A DNA stretch of 64,000 bases from Chromatiales bacterium (GTDB lineage: Bacteria > Pseudomonadota > Gammaproteobacteria > Xanthomonadales > SZUA-36). The stretch is from positions 4,826 to 68,825 of the forward strand of contig JAHEFS010000003.1 in the NCBI GenBank assembly GCA_024640045.1, written 5' to 3'. The notes beneath the pieces were generated by a model that worked only from the letters and a program-made list of their open reading frames with translations, did no database searches and was not told the DNA's origin. This document shows, piece by piece, positions 19,094 through 28,323 of the stretch (the first letter of the stretch is position 1; each line of letters begins with the position of its first letter). The translations under genes were made by a program, and so were the position numbers.

Positions 19094-20002
19094 TTACCCA
19101 TCCGCAGGACCCGATGACGGAAGTTCGACCTCACCTTCCGAGGCATTCAGTGACATGCGCATGACATCGCCGGAAGTGTGCCCGGACAGATCGACCTGGC
19201 GGCCATCCAAAAAGAGATCTACAGCAGAAGCGCGGCCAAACAGAATTCTGAAAGGTGCCTCACCTTGGTAGGCCCGCTGGCTGCCCCCTCTGACCAGATC
19301 CATCTCAAGTTGCCGTCCACTGGCGTCGGCGATTTCGACCCAGCTGTCGCCGGAGGTCGTTACTTGCAGGCGGTGCTGACCGGCCGGAAGTACGATCGGC
19401 TCTGCTGCCGCTTCAGGCTTTTTCAGCGCTTCCCAGGCAGCCTGCCCCGGGCTGGCAGCCGAACCAGAGCGAATCTTGCCAAGCCCTTCCAGCGATGCGA
19501 TGGAGGCGTTGACGTGGGCGGTGGTTGAATTGCCTGGTAATTCTTCTGTGGACGTAAGCTCGTCCCCCGTTCCCACCGCAGCATCTTGCTGGGCTTGACC
19601 CTGAGACAAGCGGACGGCCTCATGCGTCAACTGCCAGGCCAGGGTGCCAATGAGCAGGGACGCCAACACATAACTGGTTGCACGTAGCCAGCGGTCGCCC
19701 GCACGAGCCCTAGCTACCCCGTTGAATACGGGACGCAGTTCAGGTTCGTCGACAATGAGTTCAGCAAGCATGGCGGAAATTTCTGTCTCTCCGAACCCAA
19801 GATGCCTCGCGTAGCTCTGCACGTAACCTTTTCGGTAGACCGCGGCATACCGGTCGAGTTGGTCACCTTCAATGGCGATCAGAACATCGGCAGGGACCTT
19901 CAGAGATGCGGCAGTTTTTTCGACCGACCATCGATGTTGCTGTCGCGCCTTGCGCAAACGCTCGCCAACCGCCATGGGAATCAGCAACTGTTGCTCAGTC
20001 AT
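19094..20002 (-). CDS. rodZ: RodZ-like cytoskeletal HTH protein (DUF4115 C-terminus)
   Basis: N-terminal VGERLRKARQQHRWSVEKTAASLKVP, central TM, C-terminal SGDSWVEIADASGRQLEMDLVRGGSQRAYQGEAPFRILFGRASAVDLFLDGRQVDL. Confidence 0.88.
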   Translation of the reverse strand: MTEQQLLIPMAVGERLRKARQQHRWSVEKTAASLKVPADVLIAIEGDQLDRYAAVYRKGYVQSYARHLGFGETEISAMLAELIVDEPELRPVFNGVARARAGDRWLRATSYVLASLLIGTLAWQLTHEAVRLSQGQAQQDAAVGTGDELTSTEELPGNSTTAHVNASIASLEGLGKIRSGSAASPGQAAWEALKKPEAAAEPIVLPAGQHRLQVTTSGDSWVEIADASGRQLEMDLVRGGSQRAYQGEAPFRILFGRASAVDLFLDGRQVDLSGHTSGDVMRMSLNASEGEVELPSSGPADG

Positions 20003-20762
20003 CGGAATTCACCCCTCGCGCGCGGGCGGCCTGCCCCGATTCCGGGTAGCGGGACAGCAGTCTTGCTTCGTAGTTGCGAGCCGCGCGGCCGTCGCCGAGT
20101 CGAGTCTCTATGCGCATTCCCAGCCACAGACTTTCTGCATTTTCCGTCCCGAAGGATTCGAACCGTTGTAAAAAGGCGCGAGCGCCCATGTAATTGTCAG
20201 TTTGATATTCGAGTCCCGCCATGGCCAAGAGTGCGTCCGGAAATTTATTATCGTAATCAAGTGATTGTCGCAAATACTTCTCAGCTTTGTCCAGATTTTC
20301 TTCTTCCAACATACACGAACCAGCATTCGCGAATGCAATCTCTGGGGTAGTGTAGAACGGATCCTTTACCGCCTGGAGAAAATAGCGTTCCGCTGCACCC
20401 CCCTGGCCGGTGCTGCACAGGAACACGCCATAGTTATTGTTGACGTCGCCGTTACTGGGCGCGGCCTCCACGGCCTTACGATAATGGCGTTCGGCCAGGT
20501 CGATTTCGCCAAGCCGTTCGTACAGGACGGCGATCATGGTATGCCCCGGCGCATAACCCGGATCCGCACTGATCGCCTTTTTCAGTTTATCCAACGCGAC
20601 TTCGTATTGCTGCCGATCCATGTATTCACGGCCCAGCGAAGTATTGATTTCAGCGGTTTGTCGCGCGCTACCCGCCCCGGTGTCAGGGCGATCCGGGGAC
20701 CCAGCACAGCCAGCCAGCCCGATCGACAATACCCCACATAACACAATTTGCCGCTTGTTCAT
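19995..20762 (-). CDS. pilF: Type IV pilus biogenesis lipoprotein PilF/PilW (TPR)
   Basis: Lipobox [12 protein letters not shown] repeats; [26 protein letters not shown]. Confidence 0.92.
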   Translation of the reverse strand: MNKRQIVLCGVLSIGLAGCAGSPDRPDTGAGSARQTAEINTSLGREYMDRQQYEVALDKLKKAISADPGYAPGHTMIAVLYERLGEIDLAERHYRKAVEAAPSNGDVNNNYGVFLCSTGQGGAAERYFLQAVKDPFYTTPEIAFANAGSCMLEEENLDKAEKYLRQSLDYDNKFPDALLAMAGLEYQTDNYMGARAFLQRFESFGTENAESLWLGMRIETRLGDGRAARNYEARLLSRYPESGQAARARGVNSDD

Positions 20763-21886
20763 TCCTGGAACTCCGCTGCTTGTGCCCGGAGACGCTCGCT
20801 GCGCCTCGTTCGATCACGAACTTTGCCGACCAGCTGGCCGCAAGCCGCATCGATGTCTTCACCACGAGTCTTCCTGACCGTGGCAATTAACCCGCCTGCC
20901 ATGACGATTTCCTGAAAAGCCTGTATCCGTTCTGGTGAGGAACAGCGATAGCGTGTTCCCGGGTAAGGATTGAACGGAATCAAATTCAGCTTACTCGGCA
21001 CCGTCCGCAACAACTTTACCAACATTCTAGCGTGTTTAGGACCGTCGTTGATGTCCTGCATCAGGGTATATTCAAAGGTCACCGAACGCTTGTTGCGTCC
21101 TGCCACGTAGTCACGGCACGCCTGCATCAGTGTTTTGATGGGATATTTGCGATTGAGGGGCACCAGTTCGGTACGCAGTTTGTCATCCGGAGCGTGCAGC
21201 GAAACCGCAAGCGCGACATCGACGTCCTCGCGTAACTGCGCGATGCCGGGGACCATTCCCGCGGTACTGACCGTCACTCGCTTGGCCGCCAGGCCGAAGC
21301 CCAGGTCATCCCGCATGAGGCGCAGGGCAGGCAAGACCGCGTCATAGTTCAGCAGCGGCTCACCCATACCCATCATGACGACATTGGTGATCGCCCGCTG
21401 CCCGTTGCGCTCGTGACCGAGGGCCTTCGCCGCAAGCCAGACCTGCCCGATGATTTCCGCGGTGCTCAGGTTGCGACTGAACCCCTGCGCGCCGGTGGAA
21501 CAGAATCCGCAATTCAACGCACAGCCCACCTGCGATGAGACGCACAAAGTCCCCCGTCCAGGCTCCGGTATGAAGACCATTTCCACGGCATTGCCGCCCG
21601 GCAGCCCCAGCAACCACTTGACCGTGCCGTCATCCGAGACTTGCCGATGCAGGACTTCCGGGGGGCGGATTTCCGCCACCAGCGGCAATTTCGCCCGGAG
21701 TTCTTTGCCCAGATCGGTCATGGCTTCGAATTCATCGACCTGGTGGTGGTAAATCCACTTCAGCAACTGCTGCGCACGGTAAGGCTTTTCACCCAGCGAG
21801 GTGAAAAAGGCGCGCAGACCCGTTTCGTCCAGGTCCAGCAGATTGATGCGAGTGAATTCAGCGGACATAGAATCAGGCTCGATCAA
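20759..21886 (-). CDS. rlmN: 23S rRNA (adenine2503-C2)-methyltransferase
   Basis: Radical-SAM [42 protein letters not shown]. Confidence 0.97.
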   Translation of the reverse strand: MIEPDSMSAEFTRINLLDLDETGLRAFFTSLGEKPYRAQQLLKWIYHHQVDEFEAMTDLGKELRAKLPLVAEIRPPEVLHRQVSDDGTVKWLLGLPGGNAVEMVFIPEPGRGTLCVSSQVGCALNCGFCSTGAQGFSRNLSTAEIIGQVWLAAKALGHERNGQRAITNVVMMGMGEPLLNYDAVLPALRLMRDDLGFGLAAKRVTVSTAGMVPGIAQLREDVDVALAVSLHAPDDKLRTELVPLNRKYPIKTLMQACRDYVAGRNKRSVTFEYTLMQDINDGPKHARMLVKLLRTVPSKLNLIPFNPYPGTRYRCSSPERIQAFQEIVMAGGLIATVRKTRGEDIDAACGQLVGKVRDRTRRSERLRAQAAEFQE

Positions 21887-22306
21887 TCAGCCAGCGGCGC
21901 CCGCGCCGAAGAAGTATTCGATTTCGGTCTTTGCCGTGTCGGAACCATCTGAGCCGTGCACGGCATTGGCGTCGATACTGCTGGCGAAATCCGCGCGAAT
22001 GGTCCCTGGCGCCGCCTGCTTGGGATCGGTTGCGCCCATCAATTCGCGGTTCAGGGCGATCGCATTCTTGCCCTGCAGCACCTGGATCATCACCGGGCCA
22101 GACGTCATGAAAGCTACCAGGTCGGTAAAAAATGGCCGTTCGCGGTGCACTGCATAGAAGCCTTCTGCTTCTTCGCGGCTCAAGTGTGCCATTCGTGCCG
22201 CGACAATTTTCAGACCGGCCTGCTCAAAACGGGAATAAATCTGGCCGATGACATTTTTGGCAACTGCGTCGGGCTTGATGATCGACAATGTTTTTTCAAC
22301 TGTCAC
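21887..22306 (-). CDS. ndk: Nucleoside diphosphate kinase
   Basis: [24 protein letters not shown] active-site His. Confidence 0.97.
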   Translation of the reverse strand: MTVEKTLSIIKPDAVAKNVIGQIYSRFEQAGLKIVAARMAHLSREEAEGFYAVHRERPFFTDLVAFMTSGPVMIQVLQGKNAIALNRELMGATDPKQAAPGTIRADFASSIDANAVHGSDGSDTAKTEIEYFFGAGAAG

Positions 22307-22572
22307 TTTTCAATTACCTCGTATCTGTATGATATTAAAGTTTATTCAACAATGCCGAATATCAGAAGGTCGGCTTTGGGCAAAACAGGGTAATTCTAAA
22401 GGTCCCGTACCCTCGCCGCAATTGCGGTGAACGATCATCCTGACGGTCTTGACCCTTTCTCCAACCGCCACCTATGATGGCGGTTTCCAGCGCTGACAAC
22501 CGGTGCGGGCACGGTGCCGTACCCACTGCGAAAGGTCTGCGCCCTGCCCACCTGGAGACGGTCAAGCCAAGC

Positions 22573-25041
22573 ATGTCCATCCTCTTTCTGGCCATCATCC
22601 TGATAATCCTGATGATTCTTTCGTATAACCGGGTACCACTGGTGGCCTCGGTAATCCTTCTTTTCATCATCACCGTCGTGCTGACCCGCCTGCGGCTGGT
22701 CTTCCCCACGCCAACGGGCTTCCGTTGGGCTTTCGGAATCATCACGGTGACGTTGATCGGCTTTTCCATCAAGCCGCTGCGCCGGTTGTTGATCAGCGAT
22801 CGTCTGTTCGGACTGTATCGCAAGGTAATGCCCTCGATGTCAGCCACCGAGCGGGAAGCGCTGGAGGCCGGCACGGTCTGGTGGGACGGGGAGTTGTTCA
22901 GTGGCCGGCCACGCTGGCGGCGCCTGTTACGTGTCAAGCGTCCCGGTCTCAGTGAGCGTGAACAGGCATTCCTGGATGGTCCGGTCGAAGAACTCTGTCG
23001 GATGCTGATTGATTGGGAAATTTGTGACGCCCACCGAAAGTTACCGGAGCAAGCCTGGACCTTCCTCAAGGAACAACGGTTTTTCAGCCTGATCATCCCA
23101 GAGGAATACGGCGGCCTCGGATTTTCCGCCCAAGCCAATTCGGCCGTAGTCCTGAAGCTTTCCAGCCGCAACCTGACCGCAGCGGTCACGGTCATGGTGC
23201 CCAATTCCCTCGGGCCAGCCGAACTGCTGCTGCATTACGGAACCGAACAACAGCGAAACCACTACCTGCCCCGACTGGCGCGCGGCGATGAGATTCCCTG
23301 TTTTGCGCTTACTTCACCAACCGCGGGTTCCGATGCCGGCGCCATGACCGATACGGGCGTCGTCTGCATGGGGATCCACGAAGGGGAGGAAGTACTGGGA
23401 CTGCGGCTGAACTGGGACAAGCGCTACATCACCCTCGCTCCGGTCGCCACCCTGCTCGGCCTGGCTTTCAAAGCGTCCGACCCCGAGGGCCTGCTGGGCA
23501 ATACAGAAGAACTGGGGATCACCTGCGCATTGATCCCCGTCACCACGCCAGGCGTGGAGATTGGCAACCGCCACTTGCCGGTTGGCGCAGTGTTTCAAAA
23601 CGGTCCCACGCGCGGTAAAGACGTGTTCATTCCGATGGATTGGGTGATTGGCGGCCAGGAGCGTATCGGCCAGGGATGGCGGATGTTGATGCAAAGTCTC
23701 TCCGCCGGACGGGCAATTTCTTTGCCTGCACTCGGCACAGCTGGGGGCAAAATGTCAGCGGCGCTCAGCGGGGGCTATGCTCGCGTGCGCAAGCAATTCG
23801 GTCTGCCAATTGGGTATTTCGAAGGGATCGAAGAACCCCTGGCGCGTATCGCCGGACGCACCTACCGCATGGACGCGGCACGCAAACTCACCCTGGTTGC
23901 CCTGGACGAGGGTGAAAAACCAGGCGTGCTATCGGCTATCGTCAAATACCAACTGACCGAGGGCAACCGGCAAACCATCAACGACGCCATGGATATCCAT
24001 GGCGGCAAGGGCATCATCCAGGGGCCAAACAACTACCTGGCGCATGCCTACCAGGCCACTCCCATCTCCATCACTGTGGAGGGTGCGAACATATTGACCC
24101 GGTCATTGATCATATTCGGCCAGGGCGCAATCCGGGCACACCCCTGGCTGCTGAAAGAGATGAACGCCGTACGTGGCCGTGTGGAAGGCAATCCCCGCCG
24201 GCAGTTCGACAATGCACTGTTTTCGCACATCGGTTATACCACCAGCAATGGCGTGCGGGCGTTCATGTTGGCGCTGACCGGCGGACTTTCAACGACCGCA
24301 CCGGTACGCGGACCCACGGCCGGATATTTTAGACAGATGACACGCATGGCCGCCGCCTTTGCGCTCGTGGCCGACGCTGTTCTGATCATTCACGGTGGAA
24401 AATTCAAACTCCGCGAAAAACTCTCCGGGCGCCTGGCCGATGCGCTCATCCACCTGTATTTAGGGAGCGCGGTCCTCAAACGCTTCGAGGATGACAAGCG
24501 GCCGCCCGGCGACCTGCCGTTGGTGCAGTGGGCGATGGACGACAGTCTCAATCAGATCCAGGAAAGCCTGCTGGAAGTTTCATACAACTTGCGCGTGCCA
24601 CTGGTTGGCGGCCTGCTTCGCAGACTGACCTTTCCGCTCGGACGCTCCTACCGGCGCCCTTCCGACGCAACCAGCCGACAACTCGCCCGTATCCTGCTGA
24701 GCGAGAACCCCACGCGCAGCCGTCTCATCGAAGGAATTTACCACTCTGATGCCGACGATGCGGCCGGCCGGCTCAACCGGGCATTTCACCTGGCGCTTGA
24801 CTCGGCAGATGCAGAGCAGGCGATTCAAAATGCCCTGAAAACCAGCCTCTCTACGGAAAACTACGAACCGCTGGTCAAGCGCGCGGTCGAAAGCGGCGTC
24901 ATCACCGAAGAACAGGCCACCACCGTTCGACTCGCCCAGCAGGCGGCAGCAAAAGTCATCGCCGTCGATGAGTTCCCGCGCAGCCAGATCGAGAAACATG
25001 AATCAGCGGTTTTCCGCCCAATGATTCAGGTGCCAGACTGA
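22573..25041 (+). CDS. fadE: Acyl-CoA dehydrogenase FadE type with N-terminal TM segments
   Basis: IIPEEYGGLGFS, FALTSPTAGSDAGAMTDTG, DIHGGKGIIQGPNNYLA. Start MSILFLAIIL. Confidence 0.94.
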   Translation: MSILFLAIILIILMILSYNRVPLVASVILLFIITVVLTRLRLVFPTPTGFRWAFGIITVTLIGFSIKPLRRLLISDRLFGLYRKVMPSMSATEREALEAGTVWWDGELFSGRPRWRRLLRVKRPGLSEREQAFLDGPVEELCRMLIDWEICDAHRKLPEQAWTFLKEQRFFSLIIPEEYGGLGFSAQANSAVVLKLSSRNLTAAVTVMVPNSLGPAELLLHYGTEQQRNHYLPRLARGDEIPCFALTSPTAGSDAGAMTDTGVVCMGIHEGEEVLGLRLNWDKRYITLAPVATLLGLAFKASDPEGLLGNTEELGITCALIPVTTPGVEIGNRHLPVGAVFQNGPTRGKDVFIPMDWVIGGQERIGQGWRMLMQSLSAGRAISLPALGTAGGKMSAALSGGYARVRKQFGLPIGYFEGIEEPLARIAGRTYRMDAARKLTLVALDEGEKPGVLSAIVKYQLTEGNRQTINDAMDIHGGKGIIQGPNNYLAHAYQATPISITVEGANILTRSLIIFGQGAIRAHPWLLKEMNAVRGRVEGNPRRQFDNALFSHIGYTTSNGVRAFMLALTGGLSTTAPVRGPTAGYFRQMTRMAAAFALVADAVLIIHGGKFKLREKLSGRLADALIHLYLGSAVLKRFEDDKRPPGDLPLVQWAMDDSLNQIQESLLEVSYNLRVPLVGGLLRRLTFPLGRSYRRPSDATSRQLARILLSENPTRSRLIEGIYHSDADDAAGRLNRAFHLALDSADAEQAIQNALKTSLSTENYEPLVKRAVESGVITEEQATTVRLAQQAAAKVIAVDEFPRSQIEKHESAVFRPMIQVPD

Positions 25042-26201
25042 TCGGAGACCGAATCGGACGCATCGCCCTGCAGGAACCCTTTTAACTGATCCCTGCGTGC
25101 CATCGCGTCCACGTACCCAAGATCCATCAGTTCGCGGCAGTAAGGCGCCTCGAACAGCAGGTAACTCGCCATTCGCCAGTCACGCCCCCATCCGCCGAGG
25201 GTGCGCAACAGCATGCGAACCGCTCGCGGGATGTCCTCAACGTGACGCTGGGTTACTTCGCGCAGGTCGCGACTGGGCCTGATCACCAACGTGTCTATCC
25301 GGCGCAAAGGCGTGTCGCCGCGCCGCGCCGGTGCAAGCAGACTGAGCGTATGGTTGATGCGACGTAAGCGATTGAGGTCAGCATTCAGGGTATCCATGAA
25401 AATGGTGTCCAGCAGGTAACCCCCGACCTCACCCAGCGAGGGATAGATCGCGGGAGCTTGCGGCTCCGGGTCAGGCCGCTCGTCTCGCGTGGCAATCACC
25501 AAAAGCCGAGACGCCCCGAGATGAATAGCGGGGCTCAAGGGAGCCACCATGCGCATGCCGCCATCTCCATGAAACTCGAAGCCCAACCGCTGTGCCGGAA
25601 ATATCAGCGGCAAGGCAGCGGATGCCAACAAGTGCGGAACGGACAGCTCTGCAGCGACCCCTTTGCGCCGAGCACGCGTCCAGGGCACGATTCCCGCCAC
25701 CCCTTGGTAAAAACTGTAAGCACTGGCCGTGGTATACCCGGAAGTCGTCACCACGACCCCGCGCAGCGCCCCCTTTTCGATTGCTTCGCGAATGCCTTCA
25801 AGCCTGAGTTCCCGGTCCAGAAACTCCTGCAAAGGCCGGTTGTCCAGCAACGATCTGGGTGCCACCGGAATCCTGCCGCTACTGAGCAGTGTCAGTAGCA
25901 AGCGCAGGCCGGAAACCATCACCGAACGAGCCCCGGTTTCGTAAATCCGGGCGCATCGCATGGAACTCCAGAAGTGTTCGAGCCGCTCGACACCTTGGTG
26001 AAATTCATGAGCATGGCTGGCCAGAACGGCCGCATTGATGGCCCCCGCCGATGTCCCGCAAATCGTCGGAAAAGGGTTGTCCGGTCCTGGACAAAGCTCC
26101 GCCAGGGCTCTCAATACACCGACCTGGTAAGCTGCCCGCGCCCCACCCCCGGGCAACACCAGGGCACACTCGCCCGTGCGGTTTCCTTTCAACGTTGCCA
26201 T
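25026..26201 (-). CDS. Patatin-like phospholipase
   Basis: LVLPGGGARAAYQVGVLRAL, GTSAGAINAAVLA (GXSXG), DGGMRMVAPLSPAI. Start MATLKGNRTG; the longer ORF is an N-terminal overextension. Confidence 0.88.
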   Translation of the reverse strand: MATLKGNRTGECALVLPGGGARAAYQVGVLRALAELCPGPDNPFPTICGTSAGAINAAVLASHAHEFHQGVERLEHFWSSMRCARIYETGARSVMVSGLRLLLTLLSSGRIPVAPRSLLDNRPLQEFLDRELRLEGIREAIEKGALRGVVVTTSGYTTASAYSFYQGVAGIVPWTRARRKGVAAELSVPHLLASAALPLIFPAQRLGFEFHGDGGMRMVAPLSPAIHLGASRLLVIATRDERPDPEPQAPAIYPSLGEVGGYLLDTIFMDTLNADLNRLRRINHTLSLLAPARRGDTPLRRIDTLVIRPSRDLREVTQRHVEDIPRAVRMLLRTLGGWGRDWRMASYLLFEAPYCRELMDLGYVDAMARRDQLKGFLQGDASDSVSDQSGT

Positions 26202-26378
26202 TCGTTCATCGTGACGATTTTCAGGGCCTTGCCCCCTTTGGCGGCTGCGCGCACGAGCCTGGGTGAAGAATCTGAATGGTATACTACCGCGACAATCAAA
26301 GTCGCCGCGGTCACCAACTTTGCCCTGTTCGTGACGGCCGGCGCAACAAAGGACAGAACTGCGCAGGAGCACCCAGTC

Positions 26379-27335
26379 ATGACCCGCACGATCGCACCGG
26401 AAGCCCCCCCTCTTGACGACCGCGCCAACCGCCTGCGCCAGGCCATCGAAGCTGTCAATGGTATCTTGCTGGGTAAAGAAGAATCGGTGCGTCTTGCGTT
26501 CAGTTGCCTGCTGGCGCGTGGCCATCTGCTGATCGAAGACCTGCCCGGTGTCGGTAAGACCACCCTGGCGCATGCCCTGGCGGCTGTTACCGGCGCGCGC
26601 TACCAACGAATCCAGTTCACCAGCGATCTGCTGCCGGCGGATATTGTCGGCGTCTCGATTTACCGACGGGACCAGGAAACGTTCGAGTTCCACCCAGGCC
26701 CAATATTCGCCGAACTGGTCCTCGCGGACGAAGTCAATCGGGCCACGCCGAAAACTCAGAGTGCTTTGCTGGAAGCAATGGCCGAAGGCCAGGTTACAGT
26801 GGAAGGCACGACCAGGGCGCTCCCCGAACCCTTCTTCGTTGTCGCGACCCAGAACCCCCTCGACCTGGTCGGTACTTTTCCCCTGCCGGACTCGCAACTC
26901 GACCGGTTTCTGCTCAGCATCTCCCTGGGGTTTCCCGATCCGCGCGTCGAAAGACAGCTGCTAACCAGTGAAGACCGGAAATTGCTGTTGAGCAAGACAC
27001 GAGCCGTGTTCGACACCTCCGACATTCTCAGGCTCCAGGCTGACTGCGAGCGCGTTCACGTCAGCGATGCCCTGCTGGACTACGTGCAGGCACTGCTGGC
27101 AGAAACGCGCAACAGCCGTTGGTTCGAAACGGGCTTGTCTCCGCGCGCGGGAATCGTGCTGCTCCGCTGCGCTCGCTCTTATGCCTTCATCAATGATCGG
27201 AATTTCGCCACACCCGCCGACATTCAGGCGGTATTCCCAGCGCTGGCGCGGCACCGTATGACCGTCTCACATGGCATGGAAGCGTCGGTGGAAGAACAAA
27301 TCACTTCCATGCTCAGGCAGGTTGAAATCCCCTGA
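26379..27335 (+). CDS. MoxR-type AAA+ ATPase
   Basis: EDLPGVGKTTLAHALA, DEVNRATPKTQSALLEAMAEGQVTVEG, VVATQNPLDLVGTFPLPDSQLDRFLL. Start MTRTIAPEAP. Confidence 0.94.
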   Translation: MTRTIAPEAPPLDDRANRLRQAIEAVNGILLGKEESVRLAFSCLLARGHLLIEDLPGVGKTTLAHALAAVTGARYQRIQFTSDLLPADIVGVSIYRRDQETFEFHPGPIFAELVLADEVNRATPKTQSALLEAMAEGQVTVEGTTRALPEPFFVVATQNPLDLVGTFPLPDSQLDRFLLSISLGFPDPRVERQLLTSEDRKLLLSKTRAVFDTSDILRLQADCERVHVSDALLDYVQALLAETRNSRWFETGLSPRAGIVLLRCARSYAFINDRNFATPADIQAVFPALARHRMTVSHGMEASVEEQITSMLRQVEIP

Positions 27336-27342
27336 CGCCGCA

Positions 27343-28323
27343 ATGACCGTATTGGCAGAGCTCGGCGCACGCCTCAATCCGTCACTGCGACTGCAACGAT
27401 GGCTGATGGACCGGGTCAGAACTCGCCGCGGGCAGGTCGACCTGCCGTTTGAATTCGAGTACCGCCACATCTACGTGATGCCGACAATATTCGGTACCTC
27501 CTTCGCCTGCATGCTCATTTTTATGGCCCTGGGCGGGCTCAACTTCAACAACAACATGGCGTTGTTGATGGTTTTCACGCTTGGTGTCATTGCGCAACTC
27601 ACCACAATTCTGGCTTATCGCAACCTGGTCGGATTGAAACTGGATGCTATTCAGGCAGAGCCGGTTTTTTGTGGTGAACCTGCCCGCTTCAGACTGTTTC
27701 TCGGCAACCGGGAAGCGCGCGCCCGCTACGCAATCCAGGCCGGCTTTCTGAGCAATGGGGACTGCGTAGACATCGGCCCGCGTTCCTCGGGGTCGATGTT
27801 GCTGGAACAAACGACCTTGCGACGTGGGTGGCTGCCACTACCCGCTTTCCGCCTCGAGAATCGCTATCCGCTGGGACTGTTTCGGGCCTGGAGCTGGTTT
27901 TTTCCGGATGCCCGCTGTCTCGTTTATCCTGCGCCGGCCCGGCATCCGCCGCCCTTGCCAACGACCGGTGCTGGCCATGCCGGGCAGGCGGTCAAAGGTG
28001 AAGGCGAACAGGTCCATGGACTGCGCGAATACCGAAAAGGGGATTCACTCAAGCGCGTCGCCTGGCGTGCCAGCGCACGGCATGATGAACTCTATACCCG
28101 GGAAATGGAGACTCCGCGCGAAGAAGCCTGTGATCTTTCCTGGAACCTGCTCTCCGGCATGGACACGGAATCTCGCCTGTCCGTGTTGGCGAGTTGGGTG
28201 CTGCTGGCCGACCGGCATCTGCTCTCCTACAGCCTGGAACTCCCCGGTTGCTACATCCCATCCTCCCGCGGCGCCGAACACCGGGCCGCTTGCCTGGAGG
28301 CGCTCGCGCTCTTCGGCATATGA
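27343..28323 (+). CDS. DUF58 domain membrane protein
   Basis: Two TM segments, then GEGEQVHGLREYRKGDSLKRVAWRASAR; downstream of moxR. Confidence 0.9.
   Translation: MTVLAELGARLNPSLRLQRWLMDRVRTRRGQVDLPFEFEYRHIYVMPTIFGTSFACMLIFMALGGLNFNNNMALLMVFTLGVIAQLTTILAYRNLVGLKLDAIQAEPVFCGEPARFRLFLGNREARARYAIQAGFLSNGDCVDIGPRSSGSMLLEQTTLRRGWLPLPAFRLENRYPLGLFRAWSWFFPDARCLVYPAPARHPPPLPTTGAGHAGQAVKGEGEQVHGLREYRKGDSLKRVAWRASARHDELYTREMETPREEACDLSWNLLSGMDTESRLSVLASWVLLADRHLLSYSLELPGCYIPSSRGAEHRAACLEALALFGI

Noticed and set aside
22362-23204. 280-aa antisense ORF over the start of fadE
   Set aside because: Arg-rich shadow translation opposite a conserved FadE coding sequence.
26202-26897. N-terminal extension of the patatin ORF (623-aa version)
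   Set aside because: Extension runs antisense into the MoxR gene; patatin homology begins just after the Met at 26201.
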